Positions 1 to 7,842 of a DNA stretch of 14,722 nt are shown here, piece by piece. Positions within the stretch are counted from its first letter, which is position 1; each line of letters opens with the position of its first letter. This DNA comes from Zelonia costaricensis. Lineage: Eukaryota; Euglenozoa; Kinetoplastea; Trypanosomatida; Trypanosomatidae. Under the pieces are notes generated by a model. It saw only the letters and a list, made by a program, of their open reading frames with translations. It made no database searches and was not told the origin of the DNA. The translations under genes were made by a program, and so were the position numbers. Location of the stretch: the NCBI GenBank assembly GCA_030849075.1, contig JASAOO010002955.1, positions 1 through 14,722 of the forward strand, in the 5' to 3' direction.

Positions 1-2237
1 GGCAGCGGCACGGACGGTGGCGCCTGCACTGGCGGCGGCGTGGCGAGCTTTGCCGCGGCCAGCGTCGGCTGCGCCCTTGGCGGCGCCAGCGGCGATGGCA
101 CCGGCAGCGGCGGCGGCGCACCACCCATCAACGACGTGGGGACCACGAAGCCGCCGCCCGAGGCGAGTCCCGGCGGGGACGACGGTGCAAAGAGCGACGT
201 GGAGTGTTCGGCGCGGTACGCGTTCGCGACATCGGTTGCCGCCGTGCTGGGCATCAGCGGCGCGTTGGGGGGCGGCGGCGGCGGCTGACTGCTGACCGGA
301 TGAATCCACGAAACCGGCGACGCCAGCGGCGCCGACTGCGTCACCGTGCTTGGCGCGGCGAACGAGTCGATGGAGATGGACGGCGGCAGCCGCCCTTGCG
401 ATGTCACCGGTGTTGGCAGCATCGAGACGGCCGGCGCAGCAGCGGCGGCGGTGGCGTACGTGGGCGGTAGCGGTGTTGTCGATGCAGCGGGTGCCGGCGG
501 TGCCGTCGAGGCCGGAAACGTGTAGGCCGGCAGCTGGGCGTACGGCTGCTGCTGCTGTTGCTGCGTCGCTGGCGCCGGCGGTAGTGGTATTGGTGACGGG
601 GGTGAAGGAGGGGCTGGCGGTGCCGGTGCGGGCGGAACAATCAGCGGAGGCGGCGGTGGCGGGGGTGGTGCGTACAGCACCGCCTTGTTCATGGAGGAGA
701 GCGACGAAGAAGAGAGGCTGCTGCCACTGCTGCTGCTGCTGCTGCGACTGGAAAAGGAGGAGTAGCTGCTGCCGCCAGGGACCCTTGCGTAGCCCCTGCG
801 CCTCGACACCAACAGCGCCGGCTCCGCCGCCGGCGGCTCCGCGACGCTGGCGTGCGCAGTGGGTGGCGCCGCTTTTGGCTCTTTGCGTTCTCTGTCGCGT
901 GCTGGCGGGGCGGCGGGTGGCGGTGGCGTCGCCGTGGCGAGCGTTCCGTCGACGCTCGACTGGACGAGAATGTTGAGGCGCTTCGTGAGGTGCTGGATCT
1001 CGTGCCCCAGCTCGTCGCAGTACTCGACGTGCTGCGCCGGCAGCGACGCCAGCGGTGTATCTAGCGCTGTGCGGTACGCCAGCGTGACGTAGGACAGGTT
1101 GGTGCCGAGGCACTGCAGCTGGTACAGCACCTCGTACTGGAGGTAGTGGGCGACGGAGCCCTTGCCGGGGGCTGATAGCTTGTTGACCGGATTGCGCCTC
1201 TGCCGGGCGAGTTCCGTGAGCTCGCGGCTTGTGCCGATGCGCGCCGGGGCTGGGCTGTTGTCGACGAGCTGGTTTGCCACCTGCAAAATGATGTTCGCCA
1301 GCTTCACAATGGCCGCGACGTGTTGGTCAATGCTGCGCGTGAGCGTTGCGGTGCTCACGCCGGCCGCAGCGTCGCCGCTGTCGGCGGCTCTCAGCGGGGT
1401 CCGGTTCAGCACGTCGTGCTCGCGCTGCAGCACCGCGGCGACGGTCTCGCTCAGCGACTGCAGCTGGTAGGCGACGTCGTACTGCAGAAGGTGCAACAGG
1501 CTGCCCTTCTCTGCCGTGTTCGCTGGCAGGTGTCGCGACCCGCCACCTAGCGTCGAGGCGGTGCCGGGGTGCGGCTGCGCGGGCTGACCGCTGCGACGCG
1601 GGCCGCGGTCGCTTTCCCCGACGACGACGCGTACAATGTACGGCTTGCCCTGCTCGGCGCTCGCGGCGGTGACACGGCCTGCGCTGGACGGGCCCATGGA
1701 CGGCGCGGGCGGCGAGGTCGGCGCGGCAGCCGCTGCCACCACAGGCGGCTGCGCCGGCGGGTGCGCAAGCACAGGCGCCGGCCGGGCATGCGCAGGTGAA
1801 GCCGGCATCTCCAGCGCCAGCACCCGACAACTCATCTCGGCGTAGCCGACTGCCTCGCCGACGGCGTTGCCGATGATGTAGTTTGCGTAGCTGCGCGCCG
1901 GCGACGCCCCGGCCGTGTCGAAACCCGGCAGCAGCGCGCACGGGCACGCCCAGCGTGCCACTGGGGCGGCCGCGGACCGGTCGTCGCCCACGACCAGCTG
2001 GCACTGACATGTGGCGGGAAAGGTGGCGCCCACCTGCTCTGCGCTCATGCGGAAATCGGCCTTGTGACACACATTGTACGCCACCGTATCGCCAACGGCG
2101 TAGCCTTGCGGGTGGATCACGATCGGCGGGAAGTCGAGGAAGCGCACCTCGACGGCAATCTTCGCGGCGCTGCTCGCCAGGAGCGGGCCAAGCCCGTACA
2201 CGCGCTTCACTGCTACCTCTAGACGATAGGGCTGCAT
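1..2237 (-). CDS. Large hypothetical protein with MAP10-N/DUF4497-like domain, partial (C-terminus off window)
   Basis: An open frame runs from ATG 2237-2235 to the left edge with no stop, giving at least 745 residues. The start is the first in-frame ATG after an upstream in-frame stop. Residues 1 to about 143 form a compact domain with an RLEVAVKRV opening and RFLDFPPIVIHP at 32-43. This resembles the N-terminal domain of the microtubule-associated MAP10 family (DUF4497); the match is from memory and moderate. Residues about 244-325 and 359-430 are two copies of a helical module (see repeat entries). From about 430 onward the chain is disordered: Pro/Ala-rich, a basic RDRERKEPK patch near 447, a Ser-rich tract at about 490-516, an eight-proline run near 523-532 and a Gln-rich tract near 558-564. 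The domain suggests a cytoskeletal, possibly flagellar or basal-body, role, but function is unknown. An alternative is any other DUF4497-type scaffold. The coding call is strong because the ordered domain and duplication exist only in this frame. Confidence 0.85.
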   Translation of the reverse strand, partial: MQPYRLEVAVKRVYGLGPLLASSAAKIAVEVRFLDFPPIVIHPQGYAVGDTVAYNVCHKADFRMSAEQVGATFPATCQCQLVVGDDRSAAAPVARWACPCALLPGFDTAGASPARSYANYIIGNAVGEAVGYAEMSCRVLALEMPASPAHARPAPVLAHPPAQPPVVAAAAAPTSPPAPSMGPSSAGRVTAASAEQGKPYIVRVVVGESDRGPRRSGQPAQPHPGTASTLGGGSRHLPANTAEKGSLLHLLQYDVAYQLQSLSETVAAVLQREHDVLNRTPLRAADSGDAAAGVSTATLTRSIDQHVAAIVKLANIILQVANQLVDNSPAPARIGTSRELTELARQRRNPVNKLSAPGKGSVAHYLQYEVLYQLQCLGTNLSYVTLAYRTALDTPLASLPAQHVEYCDELGHEIQHLTKRLNILVQSSVDGTLATATPPPPAAPPARDRERKEPKAAPPTAHASVAEPPAAEPALLVSRRRGYARVPGGSSYSSFSSRSSSSSSGSSLSSSSLSSMNKAVLYAPPPPPPPPLIVPPAPAPPAPPSPPSPIPLPPAPATQQQQQQPYAQLPAYTFPASTAPPAPAASTTPLPPTYATAAAAAPAVSMLPTPVTSQGRLPPSISIDSFAAPSTVTQSAPLASPVSWIHPVSSQPPPPPPNAPLMPSTAATDVANAYRAEHSTSLFAPSSPPGLASGGGFVVPTSLMGGAPPPLPVPSPLAPPRAQPTLAAAKLATPPPVQAPPSVPL
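640..770 (-). other. Coding low-complexity tract: Ser-rich block then poly-proline
   Basis: Within the left-hand gene, residues about 490-516 are almost all serine (AGC, TCC and TCT codons mixed) and residues about 522-535 include eight consecutive prolines flanked by A/L and LIVPP. Mixed synonymous codons in the serine tract argue for selection on the protein rather than simple DNA slippage. Such runs commonly act as flexible or phosphorylated linkers and as profilin, SH3 or EVH1-type ligands; which applies here is unknown. Confidence 0.6.
950..1163 (-). repeat. Internal protein duplication, copy 2
   Basis: Codons for residues 359 to about 430 of the left-hand protein. It opens with KGSVAHYLQYEVLYQLQCL, followed by a helix, a DTPL turn and a second heptad-like helix ending near LNILVQ. 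The order of elements matches copy 1, so this is an ancient tandem duplication rather than a chance motif. No known domain name came to mind. Confidence 0.7.
1270..1508 (-). repeat. Internal protein duplication, copy 1 (KGSxxHxLQYxVxYQLQ module)
   Basis: Codons for residues 244 to about 323 of the left-hand protein. The copy opens with KGSLLHLLQYDVAYQLQSL, continues through a predicted helix and a TPL turn, and ends with a second amphipathic helix (residues about 300-325, rich in I/L/V heptads). It shares 13 of the first 19 residues with copy 2, which begins 115 residues later. The end of the repeat is approximate. Confidence 0.7.
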
Positions 2238-3128
2238 GACTCGGCCTACAGTCTCTACACGAGCCGGCGCGAGGAAACAAACAAACCAGAAAAAAAAAGA
2301 GAGCGAGTGGCGCGCGAGGTACGCGTATGTATGTATGGCAGTTGCCTCCTCGAGGCGGCGACGTGCGCCGGCCACAGCCGCTTTCGCTTTGTTTCTCTAT
2401 GAGACTTGCACGGATGAGCAGTGCCACACCGATGTTGCTGTGCGCTGGCGGGCGTTGATGCGCTTTTCCCGCCCGCTTGCGTCCAGGGTGAGAGCGAGGG
2501 TGTCTGGCGCCTGGGAACAGGCGATCCAGCGTTGAGCCGCGGCTACCAAGCGTATTGCGGTGCCGGTCACTTCTTTTTTTTTGTTGTTGCTTTGATGTGC
2601 TCGTGTGAACCGCAGAAGCGGCGGCGCTGGACTTGTGGAAAGTGAGAACGGAGACCCAAGACAGAACAAAGCGGGGGAGCAAGTGGTGCAACTTGCAGCA
2701 CAGCTGGGCCGAGGCATCAACTCCACTGCCTCGAAAAGAAGCCGTCGCTAGATGATGACGCGGCAACCTGACCGCAGAAGAGGGGAACGGGTAGGGAAGC
2801 CCCTGGGATGCTCAAGTAGGAGAAAGAAGCACTACTGGGCAACCACACAGAAAGATGCCCCTTTCTTCTCGTCGGATTAGCGCACTTCCATGAGCTGTGC
2901 GTCCGAACTGTGCGCCTCTTTCTTTCCGTGATCTTATTCTTCCAAGTTACGTGTGAGAGTGGCGCACGGCCAATCAACAACGAGGGGGGGGGTGAGTTCA
3001 ATCCACCCACTGCAATCCACCAACCGCAGTACACAAACGGCTTGACAAATGTCAGCGCCAGCAGACGGAGCCACGCCCAACGATCAAGGCGCACGGAAGC
3101 GGCAGGGCAGCACCCGGCCCCCGCCTCC
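2238..3128. other. Intergenic region between the mS26-like gene and the left-hand gene
   Basis: This 891-bp stretch has no ORF with protein-like composition. It should contain the 3' UTR and poly(A) site of the upstream mS26-like gene and the short leader of the left-hand gene. Visible elements are an A/G tract near 2288-2306 (pyrimidine tract on the transcribed strand), a T-rich run near 2571-2587 and a G8 run near 2984-2992. A long minus-strand frame that crosses from here into the left-hand gene begins with TTG and is out of register with the real protein. Confidence 0.6.
2255..2306 (-). promoter_or_regulatory. Predicted pyrimidine tract and spliced-leader acceptor for the left-hand gene
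   Basis: On the minus strand a T/C-rich run (complement of 2288-2306, continuing T-rich to about 2271) is followed by the first AG at 2256-2255. Addition there would give a leader of about 17 nt before ATG 2237. The arrangement is the standard trypanosomatid trans-splicing signal; the exact AG is inferred. Confidence 0.5.
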
Positions 3129-4400
3129 TCAGGCGTCCTCATCGCCGCCCTTGCGCTTGCGAATGCCGTGGGCCTTTTCCATGAGCTCCTGTGTGCTGCG
3201 GCGACCGCCCGCCTTGCCCTCCGACTGCAACTCCGGCACCTGCTTCAGCTCATCCAACGACGGCACAATCACGCGCTCGCGTAGCTTGCCGATGCCGGAG
3301 GAGATGTCGCCGCGCTTCGTCTCCGCGGCCGGGTCGCTGCCGTGCTTCAGTGACCTGGCACTCGCCCTGGCCAGCGCCGCGTCCTGCTGCTCCTGCAGCG
3401 CGTGCATCTTGTCCGTCTTCGACTTGCGCCGCTTCATCGGCGTCGACCCGCCAGCGCTCGGCGGCGCGGCGCTCTCGTCCTCGAAGCGGGGGCGGCGGAA
3501 GATTGTCTTGGAGCCAGTCTTGCCGCGGTCGATGTACGCGCGCCGGTTCACCTCGCGGTCCTCGTCCGTCTCCTCCATGCTGCGCGCCACCTTGACCGCG
3601 TCCTGCCGCTCGCTCTCCGTGCGCTCCATGTCCTCGGCAGTGTCTGACCACGCCGCGGTGTCCTCGGGCCGGATGCGCAGGTCCTCCTCCTGCGCCGACG
3701 CCATCATCTGCAGCAGCTTCTCCTCCGCCACCGCGGTGCCCTCTGGCGGCTCGTACATGGTGGCCCCGCCATCTGGGTTCTCGGTGGTGTGGTTGGTCAT
3801 GAGGTTCGCAGGGACTTGGGCGATGTTGCCCTCCCGGTCCTCCAGCATCGGCATCTGCCCAGCGAAGTTCAGCGGGTACGGCGCCTTCGACCCCACCGTG
3901 TACTTGTCCAGCTCACGGTCAATGTGCTCCTGGATCTTCGACTGCGATATGTAGTTGATGTGCGTCATGTACTGCAGCCGCTCGCTCGCCCGCTCGTACC
4001 AGTAGAAGAACTGCCGCTCGTGGAACTCGCGCAGCAGGTCGAGGTGCTTCTTCTTGAGGGCCTGCCGACCCTGCGCCATCTGCTGCGCTTCGCGGCGCTT
4101 CCTCTCTTGGCCCTGCATCTCGTGCTCCCACTGCGCCAGCTGGGCGGCCTTGGTGATGTTGTACTTGTAGATGTACTCGTCGGCGTTCACGCGGAACGAC
4201 TCCAGCCACTGCCGCTTGTACACCTTCCGGAGGTGTTCGAACTGGGCCTCGTGCACGTTGCGCCAGAGCTCGTTCTGCTTCCACATCCAGTGCCGGTACG
4301 GCGTGAGAAAGCCGGTCATGCGGCGCCCGTGCTCCGACTTGGAGGGCAGATTGTAGTACGGGCGGAGCTGCCGCCGCCGCACCTCGCTTGCGCGCAGCAT
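3129..4400 (-). CDS. Putative mitochondrial small-subunit ribosomal protein mS26 (kinetoplastid, extended)
   Basis: A 423-residue protein from ATG 4400-4398 to TGA. It begins MLRASEVRRRQL, a plausible short mitochondrial presequence. Residues about 35-145 form one long, charged, Trp/Tyr-studded helix (YRHWMWKQ at 35-42, then K/R/E/Q-rich repeats). The helix ends in NYISQSKIQEHIDRELDKY (149-167) and YPLNFAG (175-181). This order parallels animal MRPS26: long helix, then an ITxxNLExxIxxALD-like segment, then a YNWAI-like segment. Vertebrate MRPS26 is about 200 residues; here residues about 182-423 add an acidic then lysine/arginine-rich tail with an MKRRKSK patch, typical of the enlarged kinetoplastid mitoribosome. 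The predicted role is assembly or stability of the mitochondrial 28S-type subunit. The match is pattern recall, not an alignment score. The MKRRKSK patch would also suit a nuclear coiled-coil protein, so that alternative stands. The gene itself is near certain. Confidence 0.85.
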   Translation of the reverse strand: MLRASEVRRRQLRPYYNLPSKSEHGRRMTGFLTPYRHWMWKQNELWRNVHEAQFEHLRKVYKRQWLESFRVNADEYIYKYNITKAAQLAQWEHEMQGQERKRREAQQMAQGRQALKKKHLDLLREFHERQFFYWYERASERLQYMTHINYISQSKIQEHIDRELDKYTVGSKAPYPLNFAGQMPMLEDREGNIAQVPANLMTNHTTENPDGGATMYEPPEGTAVAEEKLLQMMASAQEEDLRIRPEDTAAWSDTAEDMERTESERQDAVKVARSMEETDEDREVNRRAYIDRGKTGSKTIFRRPRFEDESAAPPSAGGSTPMKRRKSKTDKMHALQEQQDAALARASARSLKHGSDPAAETKRGDISSGIGKLRERVIVPSLDELKQVPELQSEGKAGGRRSTQELMEKAHGIRKRKGGDEDA

Positions 4401-4418
4401 CGCGGCTGTCGTGCGCGG

Positions 4419-4450
4419 CTACAAGGGAAGAGGAAGAGGGAAAGGAAGAG
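4419..4450 (-). promoter_or_regulatory. Strong pyrimidine tract and spliced-leader acceptor for the mS26-like gene
   Basis: The complement of 4423-4450 is 28 uninterrupted pyrimidines on the minus strand. It is followed at once by TTGTAG, with the AG at 4420-4419. The resulting leader is about 18 nt and contains no ATG, which supports ATG 4400 as the start. This is the clearest trans-splice signal in the window. Confidence 0.7.
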
Positions 4451-4531
4451 CGGCGCGACCGCAGGAAGGAAGAGGGTGAGGGGGAGGGGGGTGACGCCGG
4501 TCGCCGTCTGCTTGCGCGCGTAGGCCTGCAC

Positions 4532-4556
4532 GTGTGTGTGTGTGTGTGTGTGTGTG
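4532..4556. repeat. (GT)12 microsatellite
   Basis: An uninterrupted GT dinucleotide run on the plus strand, read as CA in the minus-strand transcript. It lies about 110 bp upstream of the predicted splice acceptor of the mS26-like gene. Confidence 0.95.
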
Positions 4557-5247
4557 CAGGCAAACCTCCCTGTGCTTCCGCTGGGTTTCGCTTGCGGGTC
4601 GAGAGGGAGGGGAGGGGGAGGTTCGAGCGAGGGTTGCAGAGGAAAGACGAGGCGCAGTGCGGCGTGGAGATGCGTGGTGCATGAGGTGTACTGTCCACAT
4701 CTCCTGTTTCCATCCGACGGAGTGGATGGGTGGGAAGAGGGGGGAGGCGGGGGGGGGGGACGGCCGCCGCGTGGTTCGCACATTGGCACTGGCGGCGCAG
4801 CGCAGAAGGGAAAGGGGGGGGGGGCTGTCTGCTGGCCACCGCAAACCCTCAGACAGAAGCTGGGAAGGCGGGTTTAGAGTAAAAAAAAAAGGGAGCGAGG
4901 TCATGGCGGTAAAACGACAACCTCGAATATGCAACCGCGCCGACACGGGCAAGCACACGCGGCGAGAAGGGCGAGAGGCGGTAGTGGGTCACACAAAGCA
5001 AAGCACCAATCTGAACTCAGTCGACCACCAAGCGGAACAGTGAGGCGAAGCAACGGAGAAGTCGGAGCAGCGATACGGCCACAGGGCACACACAGACACA
5101 CCCACACGGGTAAGGTCGCCACTGGTGAACGAGCACGCGGCCATGCCGTCACCTGTCGAACTCGAAAAAGACGGGAGGCCCCCGGCCGCCACATCAAGCG
5201 TCCCTTCTCTTAGAAAGATGTGTGATAGTCTCTCGCCAGCGCGCAGG

Positions 5248-5262
5248 ACACACACACACACA
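5248..5262. repeat. Short (AC)7 microsatellite
   Basis: AC dinucleotide run on the plus strand, read as GT in the minus-strand transcript, about 170 nt beyond the stop codon of the FYVE gene and so probably in its 3' UTR. Confidence 0.85.
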
Positions 5263-5432
5263 GACAAACTCACGCAAACGCGCCAAGTTTCGACTCTTCC
5301 GAAACAGGTAAGGGCGGGTCGCTCTCTTTTTTCTTCCTCAAGCGACACCCCGCACGCGGCAAGTTCGCTACGCCGAAGCACTACCAGCGAAGCCATCAAG
5401 CACATGCCATGGACGGGCTGCGGCGTACGCGT

Positions 5433-6326
5433 CTAGTAGCCGACGAAGTCGTCCGATTTGTGGTGCGCGGCGTTGTGCGCTGGCATCCGCGTGGCGAGTC
5501 GCTGCGTGAGGTCGGCCGCGACCTTTTCTAGCGTCGTGTGCGGCATCGCCATGGGTGCGACCGGCTCGACGAGGTAGCGGGCGCTGTCCGTGCTCGGGCA
5601 CGGTAAGGGGAGCATCTTCAGGGTGAGCTGCTCCACCGACAGCTCTGGCTCCAGCGTGAGGGCCTCCGTCTCGCGGCTGTACTCGACTGCCGTGTCCGGC
5701 TCCACCCGCTCCGACTGCTGGACGAGGATGTCCACGTACACGGTGGCCTGTCGCACCATGTTCCAGCGCTGAATAAGCCGCTCCCGCTCCAGCGCCTCCT
5801 GACTTACCGCCTCCTGCAGCGCCCCAGCCACGCCCGCCGCGTCGTCCCCGTAGAGGCCTTGGTAGTACTCCTCCGCGCGCCGCTGCTCCTCCGTCATCTC
5901 CGGCGCCGCACTCGCCGCCGCGCCCGCCACATTTCCAGCGGCCGCCGCGCCGCCGCCGATGAGGCCCTTGCCGTCCGCCGCGCTCTTCTCTCCTGCCGGG
6001 CCACCAGCGTTCACCGGATCGGGCCTATCAGGAGTCTCGCTCGGGTTGACGGCGCCGACGGTGCCTGGGCCGCCGCGGCCCATGCTGGTGCCGGCGACGG
6101 TGCTGTTCCGCAGCGCGAGGTAGCAGGCGTCGCAGACTCGTTCTGGGTCGGTGATGCCGCGCATCGGAATGGCCGCGCGGTGCCGTGAGCAGGCGCCGCA
6201 GTAGATGTAGCCGCAGTTGCGGCAGTGGTGGCGGCGCAGGGTGGCGGTAAAGGGGCGGCCGCAGCCGTTGCACGCTGGCGCGTCCTCATCCTCCTGCCAG
6301 TACCCCTTCGACTGCTTCTCCCCCAT
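5433..6326 (-). CDS. FYVE zinc-finger protein, putative phosphoinositide-binding
   Basis: A 297-residue protein from ATG 6326-6324 (MGEKQSKGYW) to the stop at 5433. Residues about 9-70 form a complete FYVE finger: WQED at 10-13 (WxxD), RRHHCR at 31-36, RVC at 63-65, and eight zinc ligands C19, C22, C35, C38, C43, C46, C65 and C68. In this family these motifs bind phosphatidylinositol 3-phosphate, so the protein probably acts at endosomal membranes. Residues about 75-150 are Gly/Ala/Pro-rich linker. Residues about 150-200 are helical (EEQRRAEEYYQGLYG, then an E/R-rich segment), and the remainder is an unrecognised C-terminal region ending KSDDFVGY. No membrane segment or catalytic domain is seen. 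A longer frame extends to 6452 but starts with GTG and adds only pyrimidine-tract translation, so the ATG was preferred. Confidence 0.93.
   Translation of the reverse strand: MGEKQSKGYWQEDEDAPACNGCGRPFTATLRRHHCRNCGYIYCGACSRHRAAIPMRGITDPERVCDACYLALRNSTVAGTSMGRGGPGTVGAVNPSETPDRPDPVNAGGPAGEKSAADGKGLIGGGAAAAGNVAGAAASAAPEMTEEQRRAEEYYQGLYGDDAAGVAGALQEAVSQEALERERLIQRWNMVRQATVYVDILVQQSERVEPDTAVEYSRETEALTLEPELSVEQLTLKMLPLPCPSTDSARYLVEPVAPMAMPHTTLEKVAADLTQRLATRMPAHNAAHHKSDDFVGY
6129..6300 (-). other. FYVE domain (codons for residues about 9-66)
   Basis: All four CxxC pairs and the three family-defining motifs (WxxD, R(R/K)HHCR, RVC) are intact, so phosphoinositide binding is expected. The position at the extreme N-terminus, before a long linker, is unusual in that many FYVE proteins carry the finger after other domains. 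Confidence 0.9.
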
Positions 6327-6391
6327 GATGGCGAAGGGAGAGGAGGACAGAGGAAGTGAAGAGGGCGGCGAGCACACACAGTGGAACGGCA

Positions 6392-6418
6392 CTAAAACAA
6401 AGAAGCGTTGAGTCGAGA
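6392..6418 (-). promoter_or_regulatory. Possible spliced-leader acceptor for the FYVE gene
   Basis: On the minus strand a T/C-rich stretch (complement of about 6394-6418) precedes TTTTAG, with the AG at 6393-6392. The leader would be about 65 nt with no ATG. A second, stronger pyrimidine tract at 6333-6367 has no AG between it and the start codon, so it cannot direct splicing upstream of ATG 6326. The site is weaker than the others in the window. Confidence 0.35.
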
Positions 6419-6979
6419 AAGATGTCACAAAGTGGAACGTGTCACGGGGCACGGTTGCGGACGAGATGCTGCTCGCCGCGCGCAGAGAGGCGGTGGCAGC
6501 GCTGTAGTTGGGATCAGCGTGAGCGCCGGCGCTACGGGCAAAAGGTTCCCGTCCACGCAGAGGAAAAGGGGAGGAGGGTGCGGGGATGTGGGAGGGAGGA
6601 CAACATGGGTGAGCGGGTATGGCTTCGGTTTCGCATTCGGAGTGTGGGAGAGGGTGCAGGCTGGGTGGGCGAAACGTGAGAGCGGCACTCCGACCTCGGT
6701 TCTGCTGTATCTGTACACAAAACGCGTCTAGTTTCGTGGCGTGTGGCCGCCTTCACGGCACCGTGTCGAGACTTGGGGGGTACAGTGTACTCTCGTTCTT
6801 TTTTGTTATTCTGTTTCATGTTTTCCTCAACAACTGCATCTGAATGAGGGGGGCGGGGGAGGGGAGGTGCCGTAGAGGGGCGGGAGAAAAGAGGGGAGGA
6901 GCGTCCATCACCGCGACTGTCTCAATCACGAACGCGGTGGGCATCAACAGGGGTAGATGGGGCGAAGGCGGCGCCAGTT

Positions 6980-6982
<3 letters not shown>

Positions 6983-7014
<32 letters not shown>
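6983..7014. repeat. (AC)16 microsatellite
   Basis: The longest dinucleotide run in the window, uninterrupted on the plus strand and read as GT in the minus-strand transcript. It lies in the SMC1-FYVE gap. Its length makes it likely to vary between strains. Confidence 0.95.
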
Positions 7015-7016
<2 letters not shown>

Positions 7017-7729
7017 GCCGGAAGACGAGGAAGAGGGCGAGAGAGGTGGGAACCAGCTCGATGAAACTCGGCTTCACAAGGTCACACCCTCACCTTCACG
7101 CCAACAGCCAAGAGAGAAACAACAAATAGTATTGAAAAAAAAAAAAGCACAGTCAGTGCGGCAGTGGCACGCAACACGCATACCCACCCACACCCACGTG
7201 CTTCCGTCTGTCGCCCGAGAAGACGAACCGGAAAAAAAAAAGCACAACAACACGAGCCCAACCGTCTATGAGGCCGTTCGCATTGCACACCTCTCCCCTC
7301 CCATTCCTCTTTCTCTCCCCACGCGCTCTCGGGAGGGAGGGGGGGGGGGAGGGGGGTAAGGAGGGAGACCGGCAAGCAGATATGGCATTCTTCTGTTTTC
7401 TCTTGTTTTACTTCTCCCGTCCCACCGTCGTCGAGGTGTTCTATGAGAGCGTGGCAGCGTTTTGTTCTTTCTTTGAAAACGGGCAGGCATTCTGGGAGAG
7501 GGAAGGGAAGGAAGGGCGTGCGACACTCGCTGCCTCCACTCTTCATTCATTCCCGACTCTCGTGTCCCGTCACTTCGGTGCCCCGCGAACACGAGACGTC
7601 AGCCGCTCGTGGGCACCATCGCAGACTCTATGTCAGGTATCTGTAGCACGAGAGGGAGAAAGGGAGGAGGGCGCAGTGGTGTCAGTAGCACCTGCCTTGT
7701 GCCCCACGTCTCCCGCCGCCAGTACCACG

Positions 7730-7836
7730 TCCTCCCCTCCCCCTCGCCCGTTCATTCTCTGCTGCCGCCGTGGTGAGCGACCACGGGGAGGAGGAGGAGG
7801 GGGCCTGCTGCGCGGCCATCAAGGGGGAGGGGAGGA
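7730..7836. repeat. 15-bp perfect inverted repeat with 77-nt spacer
   Basis: The left arm at 7730-7744 (pyrimidines on the plus strand) is the exact reverse complement of 7822-7836 (purines). It lies 61-167 nt beyond the SMC1 stop, so it is probably in the SMC1 3' UTR, where it could form a 15-bp C/G-rich stem. Arms this biased arise more readily by chance than mixed sequence. Confidence 0.6.
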
Positions 7837-7842
7837 AGGAAA

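Larger units (their letters stand above)
4401..5432. other. Intergenic region between the FYVE gene and the mS26-like gene
   Basis: This 1.03-kb stretch is purine-rich on the plus strand in its left half, with G runs near 4750-4759 and 4815-4824 and an A10 run near 4881. It holds the microsatellites at 4532-4556 and 5248-5262. Short ORFs here translate to low-complexity or repeat-derived peptides and I do not believe any is a gene. It should include the FYVE gene 3' UTR and the signals that separate the two mRNAs. Confidence 0.6.

Noticed and set aside
1327..2766. Long minus-strand frame of 479 codons overlapping the left-hand gene
   Set aside because: It starts with TTG, crosses the intergenic region and reads the left-hand gene out of register, giving Arg/Ala-rich sequence. 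The DUF4497-like domain and the duplication exist only in the frame starting at 2237.
3049..3954. Plus-strand frame of 301 codons antisense to the mS26-like gene
   Set aside because: Its Ser/Ala/Arg-rich composition mirrors the opposite strand in GC-rich DNA; it has no domain, and the minus-strand protein is clearly family-like.
4989..5405. Minus-strand frame of 138 codons between the FYVE and mS26-like genes
   Set aside because: It includes repeat-derived Val-Cys runs from the AC microsatellite and has no domain; it probably lies in the FYVE 3' UTR.
6844..7359. Plus-strand frame of 171 codons containing a His-Thr run
   Set aside because: The His-Thr run is the (AC)16 microsatellite and the rest is low complexity; no plus-strand gene is otherwise present in the window.
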